Assembly: GCA_000509105.1 (NCBI GenBank)
Contig: BAIF02000016.1
Span: 1 to 59,448 of the forward strand
DNA: 59,448 nt
From: Clostridiales bacterium VE202-21
GTDB lineage: Bacteria; Bacillota; Clostridia; Lachnospirales; Lachnospiraceae
Direction: 5' to 3'
The translations under genes were made by a program, and so were the position numbers. The notes beneath the pieces were generated by a model. That model searched no databases and had not been told where the DNA came from. It worked only from the letters and a program-made list of their open reading frames with translations. Each line of letters opens with the position of its first letter. The stretch's first letter is position 1. Of this stretch, positions 1 to 9,134 are shown piece by piece.

Positions 1-1
1 T

Positions 2-1000
2 TTCCAGGATCACCGGCACTACCACTCCAATAAGCGGAGCTACCATGAGATCCGCCGCAACAGCGACCGAATCTGCAAGGAGCATGGCCTGTCCGTCATC
101 GTCCCAGGCCGGGACAAGGGCAAGAGCTACATCGAACACCAGGCGGAACAGAACGGCACCAGCTACAAGGCGAAGCTGCGCTCCGCCATCGACCGGCTCC
201 TGCCCGGCTGCGCCGGCCTGGAGGACCTGCTCCGCCGCCTTCAGCGGGAAGGGTACGAACTGAAACGGGGCAAGTACATCTCCGCCAGGGCACCGGGCCA
301 GGAGCGGTTCACCCGATTGAAGGCCCTGGGCGCCGACTACGCAGAGGAGGCCCTGACCGCCCGGATCGCCGGCAGGCCCAGCCCCTCCCGCCAGCCGAAG
401 CAGCGCACCGGGAAGCCCAGCCTGCTCATCGACATCCAGAACAATCTCAAAGCCCAGCAGAGCGCCGGTTACAAGCACTGGGCGACCATCGAGAATTTGA
501 AGCGGGCCGCCGAAACGCTGAACTTCCTGACCGAACATGGGATCTCCAGTTATGAGGAGCTGGCCGAGCGTTGCGACGGGGCGGCGGCCGCCACCGCCAG
601 GGTGAAGGCAGACCTCCGGGCAACAGAGAAGGAAATGGAGCGGCTGACTCTCACCATGAAACACGCCGACACCTACCGCCAGCTCCGTCCCCTGTATGAC
701 CAATACCGCCAGTCCAGGGACAAAGAGAAATTCCTCCGGGGGCATGAGGGGGAGATCATCCTGTTTGAGGCGGCGGCAAGGGAGCTGAAGCGCCTGGACG
801 CCGTACCCCTGCCTGCCACCAAACGACTCCGGGCCGAGATGGACGAGCTCACCGCCAGGAAGTCCGCCCTGCAATCGGAATATCGAAAGGCACAGCATAA
901 AGAACGGGAGTACGATACCCTTAGTCAAAACGTCAGCATGTTGCTTGAACAGCCAAAGGATATTGTACTCCCGAAGGAAAAAACGAATGAACTTGAATAG
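2..1000 (+). CDS. Relaxase (MobA/VirD2-like), C-terminal 332 residues
   Basis: The reading frame is open from the first bases, so the start and the catalytic nuclease domain lie upstream of the window. The visible part holds a KSYIEHQAEQ segment, a basic linker and a long charged helical region rich in Lys, Glu and Arg. The segment with GYKHWATIENLK at about residue 155 aligns with GYEKWATMHNLK in the complete relaxase at 29054-30676, which has the HIHVHIVINS metal-binding motif. Hence the two are related MOBP-type enzymes that nick oriT and pilot the strand. The gene converges on the ABC transporter gene with only nine bases between the stop codons. Confidence 0.75.
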   Translation, partial: FQDHRHYHSNKRSYHEIRRNSDRICKEHGLSVIVPGRDKGKSYIEHQAEQNGTSYKAKLRSAIDRLLPGCAGLEDLLRRLQREGYELKRGKYISARAPGQERFTRLKALGADYAEEALTARIAGRPSPSRQPKQRTGKPSLLIDIQNNLKAQQSAGYKHWATIENLKRAAETLNFLTEHGISSYEELAERCDGAAAATARVKADLRATEKEMERLTLTMKHADTYRQLRPLYDQYRQSRDKEKFLRGHEGEIILFEAAARELKRLDAVPLPATKRLRAEMDELTARKSALQSEYRKAQHKEREYDTLSQNVSMLLEQPKDIVLPKEKTNELE

Positions 1001-1009
1001 ACGGAAAAA

Positions 1010-2755
1010 TTAACCCAGCCGCCACTGGGCGCTCTCGTTCTGAAGCTCCACCATGCGGCGGTAGAGGCCGCCCTGCTCCATCAGCTCCGCCGGAGTGCCC
1101 TGCTGGACCACATGGCCGTCCTCCAGCACCACGATGTGGTCGGCCCCCGCCACGGTGCGCATCCGGTGGGCTATCACCAACACTGTCTTGCCTTGAAGCA
1201 GACGGGAGAGGGCGGTCTGGACGGCACTCTCGTTCTCCACGTCCAGGCTGGCGGTGGCCTCGTCCAGCAGCACCACCGGCGCATCCTTCAGCAGGGCCCG
1301 GGCGATGGAGATCCGCTGCCGCTCCCCGCCGGAAAGGGTGGAGCCGTTCTCGCCGATCACCGTCTGGTAGCCCTGGGGCAGTTTGCGGATAAACTCGTCG
1401 CACTGGGCGGCCCTGGCGGCTTCCAGCACCTCCGCGTCGGTGGCGCCCCGGCGGCCCAGGCGGATGTTCTCCATCACCGTGTCCCGAAACAGCACCACAT
1501 CCTGGAACACCATGGAGTAGGAGCGCAGGAGGGTCTCCGGGTCCACTGTGGACACGTCCGTCCCGCCTAAGAGCACCTTCCCGCCGGTGACGTCCCAGAA
1601 CCGAGCGGCCAGCCTGCAGGCGGTGGACTTCCCGCCGCCGGAGGGGCCGATGAGGGCAGTGACCTCCCCCTGGCGGGCGGTGAAGCTCACATCGTCCAGC
1701 ACCCCAGCGCCCTCCCGGTAGGCAAAGGAGACATGGTCAAAGGTGATGTCATAGCCGGACGGGCGGAAGTCCTCTGTCCCCGTCTGCACCGGCTGCTCCA
1801 GAATGGAGCGCATCCGTTCAATCTGCAGCTTGGTGTTGAAGGTGGCGGCGATGTTCTGGAGCACCACCCCCAGGGGATCGTACAGCCGAGCGGCGGCGAA
1901 CAGGAATCCCAGGAAATAGAGGAAGGAGAGCTCCCCGGCCAACAGCAGCGCCCCGCCGGTGAGCACCGTGGTGGCAAGCCCCAGCCGCAGGAAGGCCTGG
2001 GCGGAGCAGACAAACACGCCGGTGGCCAGCTCGGAGCGGATGGAGCTGCCCTCCATGGCGGCCAGTTTTGTTTCCAGGTCGCCGAGATACCGCTCCTGCC
2101 GGTGGCAGGCCTTGATGTCCCGGATGGTCTCCAGCCCCTCCTGGATGCAGTCGGCCACCGCCCGCTTATTCAGGATGTTTTTCGTTCCGAAGGCGTCCTG
2201 AATCTTTTTGGAGCCCGCCGTCAGCGCCACCGCCACAGGCACCACCCACAGCACCGCCAGGGCCATGCGCCAGTCGCAGGCAAACATACACACCCCGATC
2301 ACCAGCGTGGAGCCGACGGAGGCGAATAGCTGGGGCACATAGTGGGAGAACATCTGGTCCAGGCTGGAGCAGTCGGCGATCATGGTGGAGGTCAGGTCGC
2401 TGAGATCACGGTTCCCGAAAAAGGACAGTGGAAGCCTGCGCAGCGTCTCTGCCAAGCTCACCCGGCGGTTAGCACTCTCCCGGTAGGTGGCGATGTAGAG
2501 GGAGGCGTACTGGAACCAGTGAAGGACGAACAGTAGGACCAGCACCGCCAGGGCAAAGCCCACATAGAGCCAGAACCCGTCCGTGGGACTGCCGCCGCCC
2601 TCCAGACAGCCAAGCAGGTGTTGAATTGTAAACAGGACTGCCCCGATGGGGAACATAAGAGCCAGATTGCACACGAAGCACCAAATCACGGCCTTCACCA
2701 GGTCTTTGGCTCCCTTCTCGCTGAGGGCGAAGATGTGTTGTAATTTCTTTATCAT
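1010..2755 (-). CDS. ABC half-transporter (permease fused to ATPase), second of pair
   Basis: This 581-residue protein has an N-terminal six-helix membrane domain and a C-terminal ATPase. Walker A GPSGGGKST is at about residues 370-378, signature LSGGE at 474-478 and Walker B VVLLDEA at 494-500. It is of the exporter-fold type that includes the siderophore importers IrtB and YbtQ as well as multidrug exporters. The start is the ATG at 2755, with an AGGAGG nine bases upstream. It overlaps the stop of the preceding transporter gene by four bases (ATGA), so the two are translationally coupled and very likely form a heterodimer. The substrate cannot be read from the sequence. Confidence 0.88.
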   Translation of the reverse strand: MIKKLQHIFALSEKGAKDLVKAVIWCFVCNLALMFPIGAVLFTIQHLLGCLEGGGSPTDGFWLYVGFALAVLVLLFVLHWFQYASLYIATYRESANRRVSLAETLRRLPLSFFGNRDLSDLTSTMIADCSSLDQMFSHYVPQLFASVGSTLVIGVCMFACDWRMALAVLWVVPVAVALTAGSKKIQDAFGTKNILNKRAVADCIQEGLETIRDIKACHRQERYLGDLETKLAAMEGSSIRSELATGVFVCSAQAFLRLGLATTVLTGGALLLAGELSFLYFLGFLFAAARLYDPLGVVLQNIAATFNTKLQIERMRSILEQPVQTGTEDFRPSGYDITFDHVSFAYREGAGVLDDVSFTARQGEVTALIGPSGGGKSTACRLAARFWDVTGGKVLLGGTDVSTVDPETLLRSYSMVFQDVVLFRDTVMENIRLGRRGATDAEVLEAARAAQCDEFIRKLPQGYQTVIGENGSTLSGGERQRISIARALLKDAPVVLLDEATASLDVENESAVQTALSRLLQGKTVLVIAHRMRTVAGADHIVVLEDGHVVQQGTPAELMEQGGLYRRMVELQNESAQWRLG

Positions 2756-4536
2756 ACCGCTGCCTCCTTTCCGACCTTCCACTGGGCGCTGCGCTGATAG
2801 TCCGCCCACATGGCGGCGTAGACGCCGTTTTTCTCCAATAGAGCGCTGTGGCTGCCCTGTTCCGCGATCTTTCCTTCGTTTAAGACGATGATGTTGTCCG
2901 CATTCTGCACCGTGGACAGCCGGTGGGCGATCATCAGCACTGTTTTGTTCCGGGTCAGGGTCTCAAAGGCCTTTTGGATCTGATGCTCGTTCTCCGGGTC
3001 GGCGAAGGCGGTGGCCTCGTCCAGCACCACGATAGGAGCGTCCTTCAAAATGGCCCGGGCCAGGGCGATGCGCTGCTGCTCCCCGCCGGAGAGATAGACG
3101 CCCCTGGCGCCCACCACCGTATCCAGCCCCTGGGGCAGTTTTTCCAGGATGTCATCGCACTGGGCGGCATGGGCGGCGGCAAGCACCTGCTCCCGGGAGG
3201 CGTCCGGCCGGGCGGCCCGGATATTTTCCAGCAAGCTCTCCTTGAACAGCCGGGTGTCCTGGAACACAAAGGCCACCCGTTCCATGAGGGCGGCGCTGTC
3301 CAGTTCCCGCACGTCCGCGCCGCCCACGGTGACTCTGCCGCTGTCCACATCCCAGAACCGGGGGATCAGGCTCGCCGCGGTGGTCTTGCCTCCGCCGGAG
3401 GGCCCCACCAGGGCGACCACCTGACCGGGCCGGACCGAAAAACTCACATCCTCCAGCGCGGGCCGGCTGGCGCCGGGGTAGGTGAAGGTCACATGGTCAA
3501 AGGCTACGGCGTCGCTGGCCGGCTTCTTTTGAGCCTTCGGCTCCTCCATGGGCTGCTGGCTCAGGATCTCGTCCAGGCGACCGATGGCCTCGTCGGCCTC
3601 CATCACCGCCTCGCTCATATACATGATGCGATTGATCATCTGACCGCAGGCGGGGGCGAACAGGGCGTAGAAAATCAGATTCACCAGCGCGGTACGAACA
3701 TCCCCGCCGGAAGCGATGAGCAGCGCCGCCGGGATCAGCAGAGCGAAGGCCCCGTTGATGAAGGTGAGGAAGCAGGTCTGGCCCGTCCGGCAGCTCATGG
3801 CGTACTGGCTGGCCAGGTTACTGTAATCCTGGATGGCGGCGTAGAAGGCCTTGAAGGAGTAGACCGTCTGCTGGAACATTTTCACCACCGGGATGCCCCG
3901 GACATACTCCACCGCCTCGCCGCTCATGCGCTCGATTTCCTTTTGATAGCGGTGGAAGAAGCCGGCGTTCTTGCCGCCCATCATCAGGCACATGGAGAGC
4001 AGGGCCAGCACCATGGTGAGCAGGCACAGAAGGCCCATCCGCCAGTCAAAGAGGAACAGCACAACAATGGCGGCGATGGGCGTCACCGCCGTGGCGGCCA
4101 GGTCGGGGAGCTTGTGGGCCAGCAGGTCCTCGGTGAGCCCGGCGTTGTCGTCGATGAGCTTGCGCAGCCGCCCCGACTGATTCCCAGTAAAAAAGCCCAG
4201 GGGGAGCTTCAGCACATGGGTCATGGCGGCGCGCCGGATGTTCCGGGCGGTGCGGAAGGCCGCGATATGGGTGGACATAAGGGCGGCAAAGTACAGCAGG
4301 ATACTGCCAATGGCAAACCACACCGCCATCCAGCCAAAACGACCCAGATCCCCGGCCCCGTCCAAGCTGGGCCAGGCGGCCAGTATGCTTCTGGCCACCA
4401 GCCAGACACACAGGTAGGGTGCCAGCCCCAGCACCGCCGACAGGGCGGACAGGATACAGCCCAGGATCGTCAGGTTTTTGTGCCCGCCCGCATAGCTTAG
4501 GATGCGGGCAAGGCTGTTCGGTTTCTTTTGCTTCAA
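2752..4536 (-). CDS. ABC half-transporter (permease fused to ATPase), first of pair
   Basis: This 594-residue protein has membrane helices in the first 310 residues and an ATPase with Walker A GPSGGGKTT (378-386), signature LSGGE (482-486) and Walker B IVVLDEA (502-508). The segment GFFTGNQSGRLRKLIDDNAG resembles the IrtA/YbtP-like group, whose exporter-fold members import iron-siderophores; this is recalled similarity, not a search result. The start is a TTG with AAGGAGGGATCAC before it. Its stop overlaps the start of the partner gene. An inverted repeat at 4559-4576, just upstream of the start, should control both genes. A multidrug or peptide exporter is the alternative. Confidence 0.87.
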   Translation of the reverse strand: MKQKKPNSLARILSYAGGHKNLTILGCILSALSAVLGLAPYLCVWLVARSILAAWPSLDGAGDLGRFGWMAVWFAIGSILLYFAALMSTHIAAFRTARNIRRAAMTHVLKLPLGFFTGNQSGRLRKLIDDNAGLTEDLLAHKLPDLAATAVTPIAAIVVLFLFDWRMGLLCLLTMVLALLSMCLMMGGKNAGFFHRYQKEIERMSGEAVEYVRGIPVVKMFQQTVYSFKAFYAAIQDYSNLASQYAMSCRTGQTCFLTFINGAFALLIPAALLIASGGDVRTALVNLIFYALFAPACGQMINRIMYMSEAVMEADEAIGRLDEILSQQPMEEPKAQKKPASDAVAFDHVTFTYPGASRPALEDVSFSVRPGQVVALVGPSGGGKTTAASLIPRFWDVDSGRVTVGGADVRELDSAALMERVAFVFQDTRLFKESLLENIRAARPDASREQVLAAAHAAQCDDILEKLPQGLDTVVGARGVYLSGGEQQRIALARAILKDAPIVVLDEATAFADPENEHQIQKAFETLTRNKTVLMIAHRLSTVQNADNIIVLNEGKIAEQGSHSALLEKNGVYAAMWADYQRSAQWKVGKEAAV

Positions 4537-4558
4537 AGTGATCCCTCCTTATCAAAAT

Positions 4559-4576
4559 AGTTAGCATTGACTAACC
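4559..4576. promoter_or_regulatory. Inverted-repeat operator upstream of the ABC pair
   Basis: The 18-base site AGTTAGCATTGACTAACC has GTTAG and CTAAC arms separated by six bases. It lies 23 bases upstream of the TTG start of the first transporter gene. It matches the site at 9135-9152 at 16 of 18 positions. The arms resemble DtxR/IdeR iron boxes (TTAGGTTAG-type), which is an inference. Confidence 0.65.
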
Positions 4577-4597
4577 AATATCCAAAAAAGATAGGGG

Positions 4598-5215
4598 TCA
4601 AGCCCCCATCAATTTCAGCCATCCGGCAGTGTAGAAATCGCGGAGTTGATCCACATCCCGCAAGGCCTGCTCCCGGGGCATATCGTGGACCACGATCTCG
4701 AAGATACCATTGAACATCCCGCTGGCGATGATGTGACATAGGGATTTGTCCAACTCGGGAATGTCCTTTCCCAGGCGGCGGAGAACCTCCATGTATTGGA
4801 GGGTGTATTCTACCTCCGCCTCCACCATGTTGTGGACGAAGTGCTCGTAGCTGGTGCCCTCTGAGCGGGTGAGGAGCAGCTTTACCGGCTCCCGGTGCTG
4901 ACAGATGTAGTCCACCATCCAGTCCAAATAGGTCCCGGATTCCACTCCCATGTGGGATGGCTGCTGCTCCTCGGGCAGCTCGGCAAAGGAGGTCTGGGCC
5001 TCCATGAACTTGCCCATAATGGCAGCGGCATGGGGCTCCACCAGGGCGTTGAACAGGGCCTCCTTGCTGGAGAAGTAGCCGTAAAAGGCCCCGGTGGTCA
5101 CCCCGGCGTTCTTCACGATCTGCCGCAGGGATGCCCCCTGAAATCCTTTGTCAAGAAATTCCTGCATGGCAGCCTGCTGTATGCTCTCCAAAGTGGCGCT
5201 TATCTTTTCTTCCAT
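4598..5215 (-). CDS. TetR-family transcriptional regulator
   Basis: This 205-residue protein has the N-terminal TetR helix-turn-helix: AAMQEFLDKGFQGASLRQIV followed by KNAGVTTGAFYGYFSSKEAL. The C-terminal ligand domain is divergent. The ATG at 5215 is chosen because GGAGAAAG lies just upstream; an in-frame ATG at 5260 has no such site. The gene lies directly upstream of the two ABC transporter genes on the same strand. A regulator that represses itself and the transporter, released by a small molecule, is the usual arrangement. Two 13-base palindromes lie upstream of its start. Confidence 0.88.
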   Translation of the reverse strand: MEEKISATLESIQQAAMQEFLDKGFQGASLRQIVKNAGVTTGAFYGYFSSKEALFNALVEPHAAAIMGKFMEAQTSFAELPEEQQPSHMGVESGTYLDWMVDYICQHREPVKLLLTRSEGTSYEHFVHNMVEAEVEYTLQYMEVLRRLGKDIPELDKSLCHIIASGMFNGIFEIVVHDMPREQALRDVDQLRDFYTAGWLKLMGA

Positions 5216-5227
5216 ATCTTTCTCCAC

Positions 5228-5253
5228 ATAACACTGTAATATAACACTGTTAT
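5228..5253. promoter_or_regulatory. Tandem 13-bp palindromes, probable TetR operator
   Basis: ATAACACTGTTAT (5241-5253) is a perfect palindrome around one central base. The neighbouring ATAACACTGTAAT (5228-5240) is a near copy directly abutting it. Both lie 13-38 bases upstream of the tetR start, where an autoregulatory operator would be expected. Confidence 0.6.
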
Positions 5254-5401
5254 AATACATCGCTTTTCCTATGCTGTCAAGATGGCTGGCGAAATTCTTT
5301 TTTCAAAATGCACTTTGGTCATATTGGAAAGCTGGAATGGCGGGGATTGTGCGCTTTGCCGGACTTTTCAAAAGCCCCTGGGCGCGGTCAGATTTTCCCG
5401 G

Positions 5402-5407
5402 TATAAT
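5402..5407 (+). promoter_or_regulatory. Probable -10 element (TATAAT)
   Basis: A perfect TATAAT lies 26 bases upstream of the ATG at 5433. No good -35 hexamer is seen at 17 bases, so the promoter may depend on other contacts. Confidence 0.4.
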
Positions 5408-5432
5408 GGAGGCAGGAATGGAGGTGCCGCCA

Positions 5433-5768
5433 ATGACGAGAACCGAAGCCATCAAGGAATTTTTCAAGAAGGCAGTTTTGCCCGTCGCCATCGCCGGGCT
5501 GCTGTACTGCATTTTCAAATCCGCCTGCATCAGGAATGGAGAGCTGGATCTTCTCTGGCTCTGGATACTCTGCGGCCTGCCCTTCGGCATCCATCGGATG
5601 TGCGTCTGGATCGTGCCGGGCGGCGGCTCCCTGGGCGGCGGCTCCGCGCTGTTCGTTCTGAACTTCATCATCGGCGGCCTCATCGGGGGCTTCGTCCTGG
5701 TGTGGCGCCTGCTGGTGGCGGCATGGTATGTGCCCCTCACCATTTACCGCCTGATCGTGGGATATTAA
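5433..5768 (+). CDS. Small membrane protein, DUF6050-like
   Basis: This 111-residue protein has three hydrophobic segments: residues about 12-28, 35-56 (with GIHRMCVWIVPGG), and 68-95 (NFIIGGLIGGFVLVWRLLVA). The ATG at 5433 follows GGAGGTGCCGCCA; longer in-frame starts lack a ribosome site. It resembles the DUF6050 family of unknown function. It is the only + strand gene within the cargo block, diverges from tetR and ends at a strong hairpin. A role next to the transporter or methyltransferases is possible but nothing in the sequence shows it. Confidence 0.7.
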   Translation: MTRTEAIKEFFKKAVLPVAIAGLLYCIFKSACIRNGELDLLWLWILCGLPFGIHRMCVWIVPGGGSLGGGSALFVLNFIIGGLIGGFVLVWRLLVAAWYVPLTIYRLIVGY

Positions 5769-5785
5769 GATGGACAAACGGCAAA

Positions 5786-5813
5786 GAGCCGGCTGGTCAA
5801 TTCCAGCCGGCTC
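5786..5813. terminator. Hairpin terminator between convergent genes
   Basis: GAGCCGGCTGG and CCAGCCGGCTC form an 11-bp perfect stem with a six-base loop between the + strand membrane gene and the minus strand methyltransferase gene. On the minus strand it is followed by TTTGCCGTTT, so it may work in both directions. Confidence 0.7.
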
Positions 5814-5860
5814 TCCTCATGGTGTCCGCTCCAGAATAAGTTTTGTTCAGATCCGCGTAC

Positions 5861-6760
5861 TCATCCAGCCGCACCATCAGCGCCAGGTACCCGCCGGTCA
5901 GGTCGGTGACCACCGTGGGACTTTTGGAACGCCATCCGCACGATCCGCAGCTTCAGCGGCCCATCGGCAGTCCTGGCCAGAAGACGGTGGATGGCGCGGA
6001 CTCCGGGCCCCCGTAGATCCTGATAGCCCAACATATAGCCACGGCTGGATACGGTAATGCGGTCCGACCAGGCAGGCAATTCTCTTTCTGCGTCCTGGAC
6101 GGAAAAGTATGCCCCCACATCCCGGATGCCCGCCTGCTTGACCCAGGTTTTCAGCATCAGCTTTACCGCTGTCGGCCCGGCGGCATCGAATACCAGCCGC
6201 CCGCCCGGAAACCGTTCCGCCATGGCCGCGCAGAGGGCGCGCACCTGTTCCGTTCGGAAGTAGTAGAACACCCCAGCGGCAAAGAACACAGCCCCGTCCT
6301 CCGCCGGCGTGTCAATGGCGTCGAACCAGGAGAGGTCATTTAGGTCGGCGGCTAGGTTTTTCTCCCGTTCCCCGGCGGGCAGCAGCGCCTCCCGCACCGC
6401 CATCACGTCGGGCAGGTCGATGTTATAGATGCGGCACTGCCCGTTGTCGCAGGACCGGCCCGTCTGATCCAGTCCGCAGCCCAGGTTCACCACAGCCGCA
6501 CAGGGATGGCCCCGCAGGTAGTCCTTCACCTCCCAGGACAGATCGCTCTGGCGCATGGCCGCCTCCATGGCCCCAAAGGTCTGCATCAGGCCGCCGGACG
6601 CCTGCTCTAGGGCAGAAAAATCGTAGTCTAGCCGCTCCAGCAGTTCCACAGACAGCGGATCGGAAAATAGGTGGGGAAACCGCCGGGTACACAGTGCCCG
6701 GGCGTACAGGGGGATCACCAGCGTCTCTTGTATGGTGTTCTTCTCAATGTGGTATTTCAT
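5861..6760 (-). CDS. SAM-dependent methyltransferase, leucine carboxyl methyltransferase-like
   Basis: This 299-residue protein has the LCM-type SAM site: VVNLGCGLDQT (motif I, about residue 90) and IYNIDLPDV (motif II). The family O-methylates carboxyl or hydroxyl groups of proteins or secondary metabolites. It is related to the protein at 7737-8540, which has ELGCGLETT and YAVDLPDV. The homologous region ends at RIVRMAFQK. The last 17 or so codons (GGHRPDRRVPGADG...) look like an out-of-frame tail. The other frame there stays open to the terminator and encodes LTGGYLALMVRLDEYADLNK, so a 3' rearrangement or frameshift is likely. The ATG at 6760 follows AGGATGG; an ATG nine bases earlier is less well supported. 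Confidence 0.75.
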   Translation of the reverse strand: MKYHIEKNTIQETLVIPLYARALCTRRFPHLFSDPLSVELLERLDYDFSALEQASGGLMQTFGAMEAAMRQSDLSWEVKDYLRGHPCAAVVNLGCGLDQTGRSCDNGQCRIYNIDLPDVMAVREALLPAGEREKNLAADLNDLSWFDAIDTPAEDGAVFFAAGVFYYFRTEQVRALCAAMAERFPGGRLVFDAAGPTAVKLMLKTWVKQAGIRDVGAYFSVQDAERELPAWSDRITVSSRGYMLGYQDLRGPGVRAIHRLLARTADGPLKLRIVRMAFQKSHGGHRPDRRVPGADGAAG

Positions 6761-6883
6761 CGGCACCATCCTGTGCTAAATTCGTTACTACTGGCCGGAG
6801 TACAGCATTCGCATACAGTCCAGTCAACAGGACATAAAAGGGGTTGTTTTTTGTTTACGTCATGGAAAGCCTATGCGCCGGCA

Positions 6884-7697
6884 CTATTTGCGTCCCACCA
6901 GCATCCGGGAGTCGCCCAGCATCATCATGGCCGCCCGCCGGCGGGAGCCGAAGGCCTCCAGGGCCGTGTCGATGATGTGTACGTCCTCATACCCCATGTC
7001 CCGCAGCTCTTGGGCAAAGGCCTCCATGTCCCCGTACATGCGGGGCTTCATCTCATCGTTGAGGGCGAACACGCCGCCCTTTTTCAACACCCGCAGTTTC
7101 CAGCAGCAGTGTCCGCTTGTCTGAACCCATGATATTATGATAGACATAGTTGCTCACCACAGCGTCGAAGCTCTCATCCGGGAAGTCCAGCTTGTTGGCG
7201 TCCCCATGCTGGAACCGGCACCGGGCGGCTACACCTTCGCTTGCAGCGTTTTTCTCGCACATAGTTTGGTTGTAGCCGAAGTCTACGCCCCAATAGTCAA
7301 TGCCCACCACCTGGGCCGACGGCCAGGTGAGAGCCGCCCGGATGGACAATGGCCCGGAGCCGCAGCCCACTTCCAGCAGTTGCCCCTGCCCGTCAAAATC
7401 CAGATGGGAGAGGATGACCAGGTGGGTCCGCTCCATCATACCGCCGCCCCCAAAGGCATATTGACGCCGTATCCAGGCGCACCACAGGAACAGCGCCAGC
7501 AGGATCACTGCGGCAATCACGAACACCACACCCAGCGCCGTGATATGGAACACCGCAAAGGACAGCACGGCCAGCACAACGGCCAAGGCAAAAAGGCCGC
7601 CTACCACATAGAAAACAGGGTTTGACATCCAGCTCCCGTAATTCTCCCCATGCGTCCCAAGGCGGATTGCCGCCTGCTGGTAATTCCTGTCCTGCAT
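6884..7697 (-). pseudogene. SAM-dependent methyltransferase with two membrane helices, frameshifted
   Basis: The first reading frame (7697 down to about 7095) encodes two N-terminal transmembrane helices (residues about 27-72) and then a class I methyltransferase fold: LLEVGCGSGPLS (motif I), QVVGIDYWG and FDAVVSNYVYHN. The rest of the domain, RVLKKGGVFALNDEMKPRMYG to VGRK, continues in another frame to 6884. The two parts join near 7095-7100 by one extra or two missing bases. Each part alone would be non-functional. The ATG at 7697 has AAGGAG twelve bases upstream. Sequencing error is as likely as real decay, since other genes in the window show the same defect. Confidence 0.75.
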
Positions 7698-7736
7698 GAT
7701 AATATCATCTCCTTACTTAGCTAAATCTTTCTTGCT

Positions 7737-8540
7737 TTATTTCACATGCACCATTTTCACCATACAAAATCGGTCGGATACGTTCATGCTGAGCTTTGTG
7801 GAGAGCTTCAGCCCGGCCTTGTCGATATGGCGGTAATAGGGTTCCTCTGCAATCGCGCGGGCATCAATGCCAATTTTATGAGCGAGTGCCGCCGCGGAAT
7901 CCACATAGAAAAACATCCTCGCGTCAGCATGGCCCATCTGCTTCATGTATTTTTTCCGCATCATATCCATTCCGCTTTTGCTCACGCTGTCGAACACGAC
8001 CTCCATATTTCCGAAGCTTTGCAGCATCCGCAGAAGGGCAAGCACTTTTTCCTCTTCAAAATAGTGGAGCAGACCGCCGGCAGTAACCAGCACCGGCGCA
8101 TCCGGTGCATCGATACGAATCTTCCTGATCCAGCCATCTGAAAAGGCATCGCCGGCAAAGTATGTCTGTCGCTCCGGTTCCGGGAGCAGCGTCTTTCGGT
8201 ATTCCATGACATCCGGCAGATCGACAGCGTACCAGCGGGTATGCCCATCGTCGTTCCGGTAAAAGGTGGTCTCCAGCCCGCACCCCAGCTCCGCAATTAC
8301 GCCGTCTGGTTTGCGGCGGAGAAAGTCCCGGATATATCGGTCCATATTGGCGGAACGGGAGGCAGAGGCCAGCAGGGTATACTGGCTCTGGGAACCGGTT
8401 TCCACCAGACTTTTGGGCAGCACATCTTTCAGCGACAGGGCCTTTTCATCATACAAAATGTTTTGAAAATGCTCGCTGATATAGATCCTGCCCAGCATGG
8501 GAATGAACAAAGTGTTCTCTACGGCGTTGAATTCCGGCAT
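7737..8540 (-). CDS. SAM-dependent methyltransferase, leucine carboxyl methyltransferase-like
   Basis: This 267-residue protein has IAELGCGLETTF (SAM motif I, about residue 77), WYAVDLPDVMEYRKTLLPE (motif II) and VLVTAGGLLHYF. It is of the same LCM-like family as the product of 5861-6760, with matching motif spacing, so the block carries two divergent copies. The ATG at 8540 follows a strong AAGGAGGGATACC; nine further codons upstream are open but lack a ribosome site. The substrate is unknown. Its codons are less GC-rich than the flanking ICE genes, hinting at separate acquisition. Confidence 0.8.
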   Translation of the reverse strand: MPEFNAVENTLFIPMLGRIYISEHFQNILYDEKALSLKDVLPKSLVETGSQSQYTLLASASRSANMDRYIRDFLRRKPDGVIAELGCGLETTFYRNDDGHTRWYAVDLPDVMEYRKTLLPEPERQTYFAGDAFSDGWIRKIRIDAPDAPVLVTAGGLLHYFEEEKVLALLRMLQSFGNMEVVFDSVSKSGMDMMRKKYMKQMGHADARMFFYVDSAAALAHKIGIDARAIAEEPYYRHIDKAGLKLSTKLSMNVSDRFCMVKMVHVK

Positions 8541-8576
8541 GGTATCCCTCCTTATAAACATAAACATTGCAAACGA

Positions 8577-9106
8577 CTATACTGCCTGCCACAGCGCATT
8601 CATGACCAAACCCAGCCCTGCCTGTATTGCCGCCAACAAAGGGCAGAGGATCAATGGCCATTGCAGCAAGTGCTCCGGCAAGGCATAGCTTTTCATCCAC
8701 GCCTTGAACCCATAGCCGGGGTGCCCTTCGGTTCCTGGGATGATAAAACGGCGTTTTGCCTTCCTCTGTATCAGCCAGAGGTCCAGAAAGAGCAGGTCAC
8801 AGACATTGACGATCATCCACTGGATATACCCCGTCAGGCGGGACACCAGAAGCCTGTTGTCCCGCCCTCCACAGTGCTGGCCGCACCGTAAAGAAGGAGG
8901 GGCAGCAGTTCCCCAAAGCAGATCCAAAGCCAGTAAAAACGATTTTCGGCCTTTGTCGGCGGTTCTTTCGCCGCCTTGATGATGGCGGGCGGATAGCAGG
9001 GAAACATCAGCCGGGGCTGATACAGCGCCACCGCCGCGGCGAACAGGTTAAAATAGGCCGCCATGGCGAGCCCGTCCAGGATGGCACGCGTCCAGTTCAC
9101 ATACAT
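8577..9106 (-). pseudogene. Membrane protein of unknown function, frameshifted
   Basis: The first frame runs from about 9106 and encodes two hydrophobic helices (ILDGLAMAAYFNLFAAAVAL and FYWLWICFGELLPLLLYGAAST). The second frame ends at 8577 with GRDNRLLVSRLTGYIQWMI, NVCDLLFLDLWLI and LILCPLLAAIQAGLGLVM. They join near 8864-8870 in a GC run (GGAGGGCGGG). Together they give a four- to five-helix protein of about 175 residues that I do not recognise. The start is uncertain because GGGGG directly abuts the ATG at 9106; a GTG six bases on, or a TTG at 9127, is possible. It is the first gene of the methyltransferase operon, just behind the operator at 9135. Confidence 0.55.
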
Positions 9107-9134
9107 CCCCCTTTCGCTTGTAAGCAAATCAAAA

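Noticed and set aside
2923..4500. 525-residue + strand frame antisense to the ABC transporter
   Set aside because: The His/Gly/Gln-rich composition is a shadow of the GC-rich coding strand, which has complete ABC motifs.
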